From positions 496,001 to 560,000 of the forward strand of contig CBDCTL010000022.1 in NCBI GenBank assembly GCA_965222015.1: a DNA stretch of 64,000 bases, read 5' to 3'. This document shows positions 1 through 8,250 of this stretch, one piece after another. The notes under the pieces were generated by a model. That model ran no database searches, had not been told where the DNA came from, and saw only the letters and a program-made list of their open reading frames with translations. A program made the translations under genes and the position numbers. Positions within the stretch are counted from its first letter, which is position 1. Each line of letters starts with the position of its first letter. The stretch comes from JANQPX01 sp965222015. Its GTDB lineage: Bacteria; Pseudomonadota; Alphaproteobacteria; Geminicoccales; Geminicoccaceae.

Positions 1-516
1 CGGCGGCCGCGCCGGCAGGAAAACCGACGTGACGAACTCGCCATCGGCAAGCGCCGTCTTGCCCGGCCCGGTCACTACGTCTTCCACCGGCAGATCCCGT
101 GAGCCGTCAGAGCCGACGATGCGAACCGTCGCAGCTGCGGAAATCATGGCGGGGACGCTATCCGCCGCGGGCGAAGCGTTGCAAAGATTCCCGACCATGG
201 TGCAGCGGCCCTGGATCTGGGTGGAGCCGATCAGATCCACCGCCTCGACCACGCCCGGCCAGAGCCTTTTGACCTCCGGATGCTCGGAAAGCTCGGCGCC
301 CGCGACGGCAGCCCCGATGCGAAAGCCGCCGTCTTCGGCGGTGATGGCGCCCATCTCGGGGATCCGCTTGATATCGACCACCAGATCCGGTTCGATCATG
401 CCCGAGCGCAGCTGCACCAGAAGATCCGTGCCGCCGGCGAGCACTCGGGTGCGGCTCGGGCCGCCGGCGAGCAGCGCCACGGCGGCATCGATGGTTTCGG
501 GACATTCATAACGCAT
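1..516 (-). CDS. FAD-binding subunit of a xanthine dehydrogenase/CO dehydrogenase-type hydroxylase (partial)
   Basis: The N-terminal 172 residues of a molybdopterin dehydrogenase FAD-binding subunit; the gene runs off the left edge. The start ATG is at 516. Family FAD motifs are visible: LAGGTDLL at residues 26-33 and TMVGNLCNASPAAD at residues 106-119. Such subunits pass electrons from the molybdenum and iron-sulfur subunits to FAD in cytoplasmic hydroxylases. Because a purine-ureide operon lies 3 kb away, a xanthine dehydrogenase role is possible, but the motifs do not separate xanthine, nicotinate and CO dehydrogenase-type members. Partner subunits would lie outside the window. Confidence 0.85.
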   Translation of the reverse strand, partial: MRYECPETIDAAVALLAGGPSRTRVLAGGTDLLVQLRSGMIEPDLVVDIKRIPEMGAITAEDGGFRIGAAVAGAELSEHPEVKRLWPGVVEAVDLIGSTQIQGRCTMVGNLCNASPAADSVPAMISAAATVRIVGSDGSRDLPVEDVVTGPGKTALADGEFVTSVFLPARPP

Positions 517-661
517 GGAGCGGCCGCCCTTTCTTCAGGTCGCGTTTCGACGTCGTTTCTCCGGCAGAAGCGTACTCCGCCCGCCGGCTTCTGCTCAAGG
601 GGCGGCAGGCAGCAGGCCCTGCGAAAGGCGCTCTCCGGCCCTTCTTTCGGTCTTCTGGCCG

Positions 662-2518
662 TCAGCCTTCCGGTTCGATGAAGACGCCGACGCAGCGGTT
701 CAAGGGCTCGGCGGTCTGGTCGCCGATGACCTCGCCGCCTCCGGCTTCGCCCAGGGAGACCAGCTCGATCCGGTCCGGATCGATACCCTCGGCCGCGAAG
801 GCTTCGAGGAGGGTTCGGGCGCGGCTGGTCGCCAGCACGAGATTGTCTTCCTCGGTGCCGATCGTGTCGGTGGCGCCCACCAGCTTGATCTTGCCGACGC
901 CGCGCTCCTTGATCCAGGCTGCCGCCTCCTTGGCGCGTCGAAGGCCGCCGGGCGTTAGCTCGGCGCTGCCGAGGTCGAAATGCACCAGAGCTAGGCGAAC
1001 GCCGCCCGGCGTCTGCACCGGAAACGGCGTCTGCAGGGGATCGATCGGCAAGGCGTCGATGCCGCCTTCGTCCAGCGAAGCGATCGTGACCTTCGGAAGG
1101 GGCCGAGCGGCATCCGCCTCCGCCCCTTGCGCCTCCTTGATGTCGGCCAAGTCCTTCAGCGCCGCCGACTGCCGCTCGATCGCATTCTGAAGCTCCGTCG
1201 TTTCAGTCTCGGCGAGCTCCTTTTCCGCCTTCAGTCCGGCGAGGGCGGCCTCAACGTCCTGCGCCTCCACCCGGCTTCGCTCGATCGCCGCGAGGTTCCT
1301 TTGGATTTTTCCGTCCTGGGTTTCGAGTCGGGCCTCGGCGCTCGAAATCTCGCCCTTCAGGCGCGCGAGTTCGGTTTCGGCCTCGGCGATCGCATCCTCC
1401 TTCTCGACGAGGTCTGAGCGATGTGCATCGATTTCCGCCGCCAGGCTGCTGCTCAGCGCGTCGCCGTCGGCCCTGGCGGTTTTAACATCGGCGAGCTCGG
1501 CAGTCGCCGTCTCGATCGCCATGCGCGTTTCGTCCAGCCTCGCTTCCGCCTCGCCCCGCTCACCTCGAAGTTCGTCGAGCGATCGTTCCAGCTCGGCGAG
1601 TTCGCTCTTCCGGGTCTCGATAGCCTCCTGAAGCGCCGTCCGCTCCTGTTCGAGCGCCGAAAGACGCGCGTCCTGATCGGCGATGGCCTGGCGGTTGCTT
1701 TCGAGCCTGCCGGCGCCGTCACTCAGGGCTTGGTTCATGTGGTCCAGCTTGACGGCGATCGCATCGAGGGAACGACCGGCCTCCTCTTGATCGGCGCTCA
1801 CGGCCTCCATCGTCTCGATCTCGGCGAGCGCCTTCTCATGCTCCGCCTGCACGCGCGCGAGTTCGCGCTCCCGCTGCTCGACGGTCGCGCCGCGCGCGCT
1901 GAGCGTGGTCATGGCGCCGGTCAGCCGCTCGCGCAGCGTATCCCGCTCGGTCGCGGCCCGTTCGAGCGTCTCGATCTCGGCGGTCGCGGCCTCGACGTCG
2001 GCCAGGGCGCGAGAAAGCTCCCGCTCCCGCTGCTGCAAGGTGGCACTTCTGGCGCTGAGGGCTGTCATGGCCTCGGTGAGACGCGCGCGAAGACCGGCCG
2101 CAGCCTCGCTTTCGACGCCTTCGCGCTTGGCACCGCTGTCGAACAGCGCCTGCGCATCGCCCGGCGCGGTCCGATCGGCGGCATCGTCGACGACATCGGA
2201 CAGATCGGCTTCGAGCTCGGCGAGCTTCGCCTCGAGCGCACTTTTCTCTTCGCGGCTGGCGGCCAGCGCCTGACGTGAGGAGGCGAGCTCGGCGTCGGCA
2301 GCGGCTATTCGCTGTTCGAGACCAGCCACCTCGGCCAGCGTCTGATCCTCCCGCTCGCCCTGGCTTTTCAGGGTGGCGAGGGCGTTTTCGAGGCTTTTGG
2401 CATCCTCATGCTGACGCTTTGCGGAATAGGCGACGATCGCCCAGCCCAGCAAGGCGACCGCGAGCAGAACCGCGAGTCCGCCCTTGGCGAATCTCGGCAG
2501 CGACAGGAAACCGTCCAT
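662..2518 (-). CDS. OmpA-like protein with N-terminal membrane anchor and long coiled coil
   Basis: A 618-residue protein with one transmembrane segment at about residues 13-32, a very long Glu/Ala/Arg-rich coiled coil (about 35-490) and a C-terminal OmpA-like domain containing HFDLGSAELTPGG and a GATDTIGTEEDN segment followed by an SRA motif. The family domain normally binds peptidoglycan, so the protein probably spans from the inner membrane to the wall. The coiled coil contains two consecutive 52-residue repeats (residues 143-194 and 195-246). I chose the ATG at 2518 because GGGAG precedes it; an upstream TTG at 2533 is also in frame. It has no obvious functional link to its neighbours. 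Exact role unknown. Confidence 0.85.
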   Translation of the reverse strand: MDGFLSLPRFAKGGLAVLLAVALLGWAIVAYSAKRQHEDAKSLENALATLKSQGEREDQTLAEVAGLEQRIAAADAELASSRQALAASREEKSALEAKLAELEADLSDVVDDAADRTAPGDAQALFDSGAKREGVESEAAAGLRARLTEAMTALSARSATLQQRERELSRALADVEAATAEIETLERAATERDTLRERLTGAMTTLSARGATVEQRERELARVQAEHEKALAEIETMEAVSADQEEAGRSLDAIAVKLDHMNQALSDGAGRLESNRQAIADQDARLSALEQERTALQEAIETRKSELAELERSLDELRGERGEAEARLDETRMAIETATAELADVKTARADGDALSSSLAAEIDAHRSDLVEKEDAIAEAETELARLKGEISSAEARLETQDGKIQRNLAAIERSRVEAQDVEAALAGLKAEKELAETETTELQNAIERQSAALKDLADIKEAQGAEADAARPLPKVTIASLDEGGIDALPIDPLQTPFPVQTPGGVRLALVHFDLGSAELTPGGLRRAKEAAAWIKERGVGKIKLVGATDTIGTEEDNLVLATSRARTLLEAFAAEGIDPDRIELVSLGEAGGGEVIGDQTAEPLNRCVGVFIEPEG

Positions 2519-2755
2519 CGCTTGATCTCCCAACCCGGTCTTCGTTCGGCGCTTCGTTATCGGCCTTCAAGAGCCGAGCGGAGATTACCCGGAAACGACC
2601 GCACGCCACAAGAGCAACGCCTTGGAAATCCTGACAAAACATCGTGATCGTGGTGGTTTTTTCGTGGTCAATATTGATGAACGGCAATCGCGATCATGAT
2701 CAATAAGCGAGGTCGAGATCAGTCTACAGTCGTTGCCGCCGCCGACCCATCCGCG

Positions 2756-3691
2756 TTATTTTTCATCGCCGCCGCTCGACTGCGGCTGATCCGGTGAGCT
2801 GCTTTTCCCGCCCTCGGCGAGCGCTCTGATCACCTCGTCATAGGTTCTGCCGGCCTCGGCCCAGCGTTCCGGGGAGACGTCGGCGATCGGCGCCGCCGCT
2901 ACAAGCCTGTAGATGTCGGCGATGCCTTCGAAGATGGCGGGCGTCAGATCGGAGGCATCGAAACTGCGCGCGATCTCCTCCATCTCGCCGATCCATCGAT
3001 GCGCCTTCGGCACCATGGACGGCACCTGGCGGTGCATCTTCGCCAGTACCGCTTCCTGGCTGAGCCTCATCTCGTCATGCAGGGCGGCGGCGACTCCCAT
3101 GCGCTCGGCCATGATCGAAACGCCCGTCATCAGCGCGATCGTGCCCTTGTTCAGCGCCGCGTAGCACATCTTGAGCGCGGAGGCCTCGCCGATCTCGTCG
3201 CCGATCGCCCGCATGTCCAGCCCGTGATCGTTGAGGAAGGCAAGGCGATCCGTCGACGGCCCGGAGGTATAGATCCGCGTCGCCCGGCTGTCCGCATAGG
3301 GCGGCGGGCCGACGATCCCGGCATCGATGAAGCGAGCACCGGCACCCTCGACGATCTCGCCGATCCGCCGGCTGGTGGCCGGCGCCACGGCATTGCAGTC
3401 GACATAGACAAGATCGCCGCCGGTTCGCTCGATAACCGGCGCGAGGTGCGCGGCCAGTGCTTCGGCCTTCGAGGGCACGATGATCGAAAGGAGGACGTCC
3501 GCGGTCTCGATCATCGCCCGGTCGCTCGCCGCAGCCTCGATCCCGGCCTCGGCGGCGAGCTCGGCGGTGCGCGCACTCCGTCCGTCGAGCGAGGTGATCA
3601 CGCGCACGCCATGGCGCCGGAGCTGGCCGCCGACGGCATGGCCCATGTCGCCCGGCGACATCAGGGCGACGACGGGTGGTGACGAGGTCAT
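2756..3691 (-). CDS. NAD(P)-binding dehydrogenase with DUF1932 C-terminal domain
   Basis: A 311-residue member of the 6-phosphogluconate/3-hydroxyisobutyrate dehydrogenase superfamily. The N-terminal Rossmann fold carries a glycine motif (PGDMGHAVGG, residues 13-22) and a VDCNAVAP segment. The second half fits DUF1932, with the expected lysine in ALKMCYAALNKG. It faces away from the ureidoglycine aminotransferase gene across a 193-bp divergent region, so the two could share regulation. The substrate cannot be read from sequence; a small 2-hydroxy or 3-hydroxy acid produced near the ureide pathway is only a guess. Confidence 0.8.
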   Translation of the reverse strand: MTSSPPVVALMSPGDMGHAVGGQLRRHGVRVITSLDGRSARTAELAAEAGIEAAASDRAMIETADVLLSIIVPSKAEALAAHLAPVIERTGGDLVYVDCNAVAPATSRRIGEIVEGAGARFIDAGIVGPPPYADSRATRIYTSGPSTDRLAFLNDHGLDMRAIGDEIGEASALKMCYAALNKGTIALMTGVSIMAERMGVAAALHDEMRLSQEAVLAKMHRQVPSMVPKAHRWIGEMEEIARSFDASDLTPAIFEGIADIYRLVAAAPIADVSPERWAEAGRTYDEVIRALAEGGKSSSPDQPQSSGGDEK

Positions 3692-3884
3692 GGATGAACC
3701 CTCCCTTGTGATCGCGGCCGGCCGACCGATCTCCCTTGTCGTACGAGCGTACCCTCATGTCAAAGTCGTGGCTGGGCGAAAGGAAGGTGCCGGCGACGAC
3801 GCTTGACAACAGCCCGCATGGTCATGTTTGAAGGCGAAGCCAGTGAAGGGTCCGCTTTTCGCCGGCATCGGGAGGAGGGGAGAG

Positions 3885-5132
3885 ATGAGCCAGAGGGGGG
3901 AGGCCGCGGCGATCGGACCACTCGATCCGTCGCCGAGACTGCTGATGGGCCCTGGGCCGGTCGACGTCTATCCGCGCGTGCTGCACGCCATGTCGACGCC
4001 TATGCTCGGCCAGTTCGATCCCGAGTTCACCGCCTATATGAACGAGGTGATGGCGCTCTATCGCCGGATTTTTCGCACGGACAATCACTGGGCATTTCTG
4101 GTGAACGGCACCGCACGCGCCGGCATCGAAGCCTGCATGACCTCGATTCTTTCGCCCGGCGACAAGGTGCTGGTGCCGATCTTCGGACGCTTCGGCCACC
4201 TCCTGAAGGAGATCGGCGAGCGGGTCGGCGCCGAGGTCGTGACCATCGAGACCGAATGGGGACGGGTCTTCGAACCCGAAGCGATCGAAGCCGCGATCCG
4301 CGAGCATCGCCCGAAGCTCCTCGCCTGCGTCCAGGGCGACACCTCGACGACCATGGCACAGCCGCTGGACGAGATCGGCAGGATCTGCCGCGACCATGAC
4401 GTGCTCCTCTATGTCGACGCCACTGCCACGGTCTGCGGCATGCCGCTCGAGGTCGACGCCTGGTGCATCGATGCGGTCTCGGCCGGCCTCCAGAAATGCA
4501 TGTCCGGCCCGCCCGGGTCGTCGCCGGTCACCTTCAACCAGCGTGTGGTCGACGTGGTGAGCCGGCGAAAGAAGATCGAGGGCGGCATCAGGCCGAAGGA
4601 TGCGGTCGACGGCGATGGTCCGGTGATCCGATCGAACTATTTCGATCTAGCGATGCTGATGGATTACTGGAGCGAAAAACGCCTGAACCACCACACCGAG
4701 TCCACCACCATGCTCTACGCCGCGCGGGAATGCGCACGGGTGATCCTGGAGGAGGGGCTGAAGGCAGGTTTTGCCAGACACGCCCTCTCCGGACGCGCGC
4801 TTCGGGCGGGGCTGGAGGCGATGGAGCTCGAGCTGTTCGGGGATGCCGAGCACCGGATGCCCAACGTCACGGGCGTGGTCATTCCGGGCGCGATTTCGGA
4901 CGGCGAGGCGGTGCGGAGCGCCATGCTGAACGATTTCGGCATCGAAATCGGCACGTCCTTCGGTCCGCTGCACGGCAGGATCTGGCGGATCGGCACCATG
5001 GGGCATGTCTGCCGGAAGGCGAACATTCTCCGCTGCCTCGCCTCCCTCGAAACCGTTCTCAGGCGGCACGGTTTCGAAAGCCCGAGGGGGGCAGGCGTCG
5101 ATGCCGCCTACGCCGTCTACGACGCCGCCTGA
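3885..5132 (+). CDS. pucG: (S)-ureidoglycine--glyoxylate aminotransferase-like PLP enzyme
   Basis: A 415-residue class V aminotransferase of the PucG/HpxJ type. It starts MSQRGE after a strong GGAGGAGGGG ribosome binding site. The N-terminal LLMGPGPVDVYPRVL block and the GLQKCMSGPPG block carrying the PLP lysine (Lys204) match alanine-glyoxylate and ureidoglycine-glyoxylate transaminases. The reaction would be ureidoglycine plus glyoxylate to oxalurate plus glycine. The family also contains serine- and alanine-glyoxylate transaminases. The assignment rests on the downstream genes, which handle exactly oxalurate, carbamoyl phosphate and oxamate. It is the first gene of the operon; the next gene starts 48 bp after its stop. 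Confidence 0.8.
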   Translation: MSQRGEAAAIGPLDPSPRLLMGPGPVDVYPRVLHAMSTPMLGQFDPEFTAYMNEVMALYRRIFRTDNHWAFLVNGTARAGIEACMTSILSPGDKVLVPIFGRFGHLLKEIGERVGAEVVTIETEWGRVFEPEAIEAAIREHRPKLLACVQGDTSTTMAQPLDEIGRICRDHDVLLYVDATATVCGMPLEVDAWCIDAVSAGLQKCMSGPPGSSPVTFNQRVVDVVSRRKKIEGGIRPKDAVDGDGPVIRSNYFDLAMLMDYWSEKRLNHHTESTTMLYAARECARVILEEGLKAGFARHALSGRALRAGLEAMELELFGDAEHRMPNVTGVVIPGAISDGEAVRSAMLNDFGIEIGTSFGPLHGRIWRIGTMGHVCRKANILRCLASLETVLRRHGFESPRGAGVDAAYAVYDAA

Positions 5133-5180
5133 GATGCGATGACCGCGCTTGCGGCCAGGCTGATAATTGCGGGGAAGACC

Positions 5181-5360
5181 ATGTCGGAAGAAACGCCAAA
5201 CAGCCTTCTCGATCGGCCGATCAAAGTGATCAATGTCGGCCTCGAAGGTTTTTCGCGGGAGCTTGCCCAGCAAGGCGTGCCCGTGGTGCAGGTGCAGTGG
5301 AGCCCGCCCGCAGGCGGCGACCCGAAGCTCGCCGAGCTGCTTTCCAAACTCGGACTTTGA
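5181..5360 (+). CDS. Small FdrA C-terminal-module protein (stand-alone)
   Basis: A 59-residue protein starting MSEETPNSLL after GGGGAAG. Its core, VINVGLEGFSRELAQQG then PVVQVQWSPPAGGDPKLAEL, corresponds to the last ~50 residues of E. coli FdrA as I recall that sequence. The separate large FdrA homologue here (6705-8210) ends without this module. So the domain that is C-terminal in E. coli is an independent small gene placed before allG. It probably assembles with AllF and AllG as a structural or active-site part of oxamate carbamoyltransferase. An 8-bp gap to allG supports co-translation. Confidence 0.75.
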   Translation: MSEETPNSLLDRPIKVINVGLEGFSRELAQQGVPVVQVQWSPPAGGDPKLAELLSKLGL

Positions 5361-5368
5361 GGGACCCG

Positions 5369-6634
5369 ATGGCGACCATTCGCGAGACCATCGACGAGGC
5401 CAACGCCGAAGCGCTCAGGCGCATGCTCGCGGCCGATCCGGTGCTGGTGGACGTGATCCCGGCAGGCGAGGCGATGGCGACGCTCGGCGGGCGCACCATC
5501 CTCCATGCCGGCCCGCCGATCGACTGGGAGCGCATGTGCGGGCCGATGCGGGGTGCGGTCGCCGGCATCGCCGTCTTCGAGGGCTGGGCGCCCGATCTCA
5601 AGATCGCCCAGACCATGGCGGCGGAGGGCATGTTCGACTTCCAGCCCAACCACCATTACGACGCCGTCGGCCCCATGACCGGCATGACCACGGTCACCCA
5701 GCCGGTGATGGTCGTCGAGAACCGCGCCTTCGGTAATCGCGCCTATTGCGCGATCAACGAGGGCCTCGGCAAGGTCATGCGCTTCGGCGGCAATGACGAG
5801 GAGGTGAGAGCGCGCCTTCGCTGGCTGCGCGACGTGCTCGGCCCGGCGCTCGGCCAGGCGCTGCGCGAATCGGGCGGCATCGAGCTCAAGAACATCATCG
5901 CCCGCGGCCTGACCATGGGCGACGAGATGCACCAGCGCAATGTCGGCTGCTCCGGCCTTTTCCTGCGCGCGATCGCGGCACCGCTGGCGAAGACCGGCAT
6001 CGCCCATGACGACCTCGCCGAGATCCTCGCCTTCATCGCCGGCAACGACCAGTTCTTCCTGAACGTCGCCATGGTGATGGGCAAGGCGATCATGGACCCG
6101 GTGCGCGACATCGACGGTTCGACCGTGGTCACCGCCATGTCCAGGAACGGCACCGATTTCGGCATCAGGGTGAGCGGCACCGGCGACCGCTGGTTCACGG
6201 CCCCCGTCGAGATGCCGGCCGGCCTCTATTTTCCCGGTTTTTCCGAAGCGGACGCCAATCCGGACATGGGTGACAGCACCATCGTCGAAACCATCGGGCT
6301 CGGCGGCTTTGCCATGGCGGCCGCCCCTGCCGTCGCCGGTTTCGTCGGCGCCGGCGCGGCCTCCGAGGCTGCCAACTTCACCCGCGAGATGGGCGAGATC
6401 ACGCTCGCCGAGAACCCGGAATGGACCATTCCGGCGCTCGACTATGCGGGCGTGCCGACCGGCATCGACATCCGTCTCGTGGTCGAGACCGGCATCGTGC
6501 CGACCATCAACACCGGCATCGCGCACAAGGAGCCGGGCGTCGGCCAGGTCGGCGCGGGCGTGGTCAAGGCGCCCGCGGCCTGCTTCGAGCAGGCGCTTTT
6601 GGCCTTCGCCGAGGACATGGGAGTGGCGGCATGA
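5369..6634 (+). CDS. allG: DUF1116 protein, YlbE/AllG-type oxamate carbamoyltransferase subunit
   Basis: A 421-residue DUF1116 family protein. Typical features are the early GPPIDWERMCGPMRGA block and the conserved central part (GDEMHQRNVGCSGLF and AFIAGNDQFFLN). In E. coli the FdrA, YlbE and YlbF proteins (AllF, AllG, AllH) together form oxamate carbamoyltransferase, which phosphorolyses oxalurate to oxamate and carbamoyl phosphate. All three families plus carbamate kinase are present in this operon. The 3' end is partly duplicated in tandem just before allF. No signal peptide; cytoplasmic. Confidence 0.85.
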   Translation: MATIRETIDEANAEALRRMLAADPVLVDVIPAGEAMATLGGRTILHAGPPIDWERMCGPMRGAVAGIAVFEGWAPDLKIAQTMAAEGMFDFQPNHHYDAVGPMTGMTTVTQPVMVVENRAFGNRAYCAINEGLGKVMRFGGNDEEVRARLRWLRDVLGPALGQALRESGGIELKNIIARGLTMGDEMHQRNVGCSGLFLRAIAAPLAKTGIAHDDLAEILAFIAGNDQFFLNVAMVMGKAIMDPVRDIDGSTVVTAMSRNGTDFGIRVSGTGDRWFTAPVEMPAGLYFPGFSEADANPDMGDSTIVETIGLGGFAMAAAPAVAGFVGAGAASEAANFTREMGEITLAENPEWTIPALDYAGVPTGIDIRLVVETGIVPTINTGIAHKEPGVGQVGAGVVKAPAACFEQALLAFAEDMGVAA

Positions 6635-6719
6635 GCGTGGTGATCCCCTGGGCCAGCTTCGAACAGGCGCTTTTGGCCTTCGCCGAGGAAAAGGGAACGG
6701 CGGCATGAGCGTGGTGATC
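6578..6719. repeat. 74-bp tandem duplication across the allG/allF junction
   Basis: About 68 bp from 6578 to 6645 recurs at 6652 to 6719 with a period of exactly 74 bp and a handful of mismatches. Each copy contains the sequence coding for the AllG C-terminus (FEQALLAFAE) followed by an ATGA stop/start overlap and the first codons of AllF (MSVVI). The first copy ends the real allG; the second copy carries the real allF start at 6705. The duplication therefore leaves a short hybrid reading frame between the two genes. Confidence 0.95.
6631..6708 (+). CDS. 25-residue hybrid mini-ORF created by the duplication
   Basis: The frame starts at the ATG that overlaps the allG stop and ends in a TGA overlapping the allF start, so ATGA junctions lie at both ends. 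It encodes MSVVIPWASF followed by a near copy of the AllG C-terminus. Ribosomes re-initiating after allG would have to pass through it to reach allF. It may be translated as a coupling bridge, but the peptide itself is probably without function. Whether it is made cannot be decided from sequence. Confidence 0.4.
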   Translation: MSVVIPWASFEQALLAFAEEKGTAA

Positions 6720-8210
6720 AATGCGGTCAAGCCATCCTTCTACATGGACAGCGTGGCGCTGATGCGCTGCTCCAAGGGCCTCGCGGCCATGGATGGCGTC
6801 GAAGAGGCGGCGCTGATGATGGGCACGCCCGCAAACCGGCGGATCCTCGCCGATGCCGGCGTGCTCGGGCCCGAAGGCGAGCAGGCGGCGGCCGGCGATC
6901 TGGTGATCGGCATCCGCGCCGGCGACACCGAAAGCGCCGATCGCGCGTTGGCCGCTGCGGAAACCTTCCTCGAACAACCGGCCCGCCAGGCGGGCGTCAC
7001 TGAAGGCTGGCAGCCGAAAACCCTTCGCGCCGGCCTGAAATCCATGCCGGACGCCACCCTTGCCCTGATCTCCGTGCCCGGCGACTACGCGGCGGCCGAG
7101 GCGCGCAAGGCGCTGAACCGCGGCCTGGATGTCATGATCTTCAGCGACAACGTGCCGATCGAGGCGGAGATCGCGCTCAAGCAGCAGGGCCGTGAGCAGG
7201 GTCGCCTGGTGATGGGGCCGGACTGCGGCACCGCGATCCTATCCGGCGTGCCGCTCGCCTTCGCCAACCGCGTGCCGAAGGGACGGATCGGCATCGTCGG
7301 CGCGTCCGGCACCGGCATTCAGGAGGTCTCCTGCCTGATCGCCCAGGGCGGCGGCGGCATCTCCCATGCAATCGGTGTCGGCGGCCGCGATCTGCGCGCC
7401 GAAGTCGGCGGCATCACCACGCTGATGGCCCTCGACCTGCTCGACGCCGATCCTTCGACCGGCCACGTCGTCGTGGTCTCGAAGCCGGCGGCCTCGACCG
7501 TCGTCGCCCGGGTGGCCGCACGCATTCAGGCGAGCGAGAAAACCTTCACCGTCTGCTTTCTCGGCGGCGATCCCGTCGATCTGCCGCCGAACGCCAGGCA
7601 GGCGCGCACCCTTCGCGACGCAGCACTGCTGGCCCTCGGCAAGGATCCCGTCGACGAGCGCGCCGGTCGCCCGCGCGGCGCCGACATCGAGTCGCCGATC
7701 CGCGGCCGCACGCAGATCCGCGGCCTGTTCGCGGGCGGCACGCTCTGCGCGGAGGCCCAGGTGATCATGCGGGACGCCGGCCTGGAGGTCGCCTCCAACG
7801 TGCCGGTCGGCGGTGCTGCGCCGCTCGGCGATGACCGGCCGAACACCCACAGCCTGCTCGACCTCGGCGACGATCGTTACACGCTCGGCCGGCCGCATCC
7901 GATGATCGACCCGGCCGTTCGCGATCAGCCGCTCGCCGACGCCCTCGCCGATCCCAAGGTCGGGGTCATCCTCCTGGACCTCGTCCTCGGCCATGGCGGC
8001 CACCACGACCCCGCCGGCCATCTCGCCGAGGCCCTTACGGCGCTGTCGGCGGAGGGGCGCCTGATCGTCGCCTCGGTCACCGGCACCGACGACGATCCCC
8101 AGATGCGTGCGCGACAGGTGGAGAAGCTGGAGCGCATCGGCGTGAAGGTAGCGCGCTCCAATGCGGATGCGGCGAGGCTCGCGATCGACGGACTCGGCCG
8201 GCGGCCATGA
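6705..8210 (+). CDS. allF: FdrA family protein, AllF-type oxamate carbamoyltransferase subunit
   Basis: A 501-residue FdrA family protein, related in fold to succinyl-CoA synthetase. It begins MSVVINAVKPSFYMDSVALM, then shows ALMMGTPANRRIL, the VMGPDCGTAIL block, the IVGASGTGIQEVS loop and the GVGGRDL segment typical of FdrA. E. coli FdrA is about 555 residues; the missing length is the C-terminal module found here as a separate gene at 5181-5360. The start is fixed by the ATGA overlap with the preceding mini-ORF. It works with AllG and AllH in oxalurate phosphorolysis. Confidence 0.85.
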   Translation: MSVVINAVKPSFYMDSVALMRCSKGLAAMDGVEEAALMMGTPANRRILADAGVLGPEGEQAAAGDLVIGIRAGDTESADRALAAAETFLEQPARQAGVTEGWQPKTLRAGLKSMPDATLALISVPGDYAAAEARKALNRGLDVMIFSDNVPIEAEIALKQQGREQGRLVMGPDCGTAILSGVPLAFANRVPKGRIGIVGASGTGIQEVSCLIAQGGGGISHAIGVGGRDLRAEVGGITTLMALDLLDADPSTGHVVVVSKPAASTVVARVAARIQASEKTFTVCFLGGDPVDLPPNARQARTLRDAALLALGKDPVDERAGRPRGADIESPIRGRTQIRGLFAGGTLCAEAQVIMRDAGLEVASNVPVGGAAPLGDDRPNTHSLLDLGDDRYTLGRPHPMIDPAVRDQPLADALADPKVGVILLDLVLGHGGHHDPAGHLAEALTALSAEGRLIVASVTGTDDDPQMRARQVEKLERIGVKVARSNADAARLAIDGLGRRP

Positions 8211-8250
8211 CGGGCCGAGGCGTCGCTCGTCACGTGTCGAAAGGCTGACC

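Noticed and set aside
4463..5368. Upstream extension of the allG frame through the aminotransferase gene
   Set aside because: The first ~300 codons are out of frame with the clearly conserved aminotransferase. The AllG family start MATIRETIDE at 5369 is preceded by its own spacing and context.
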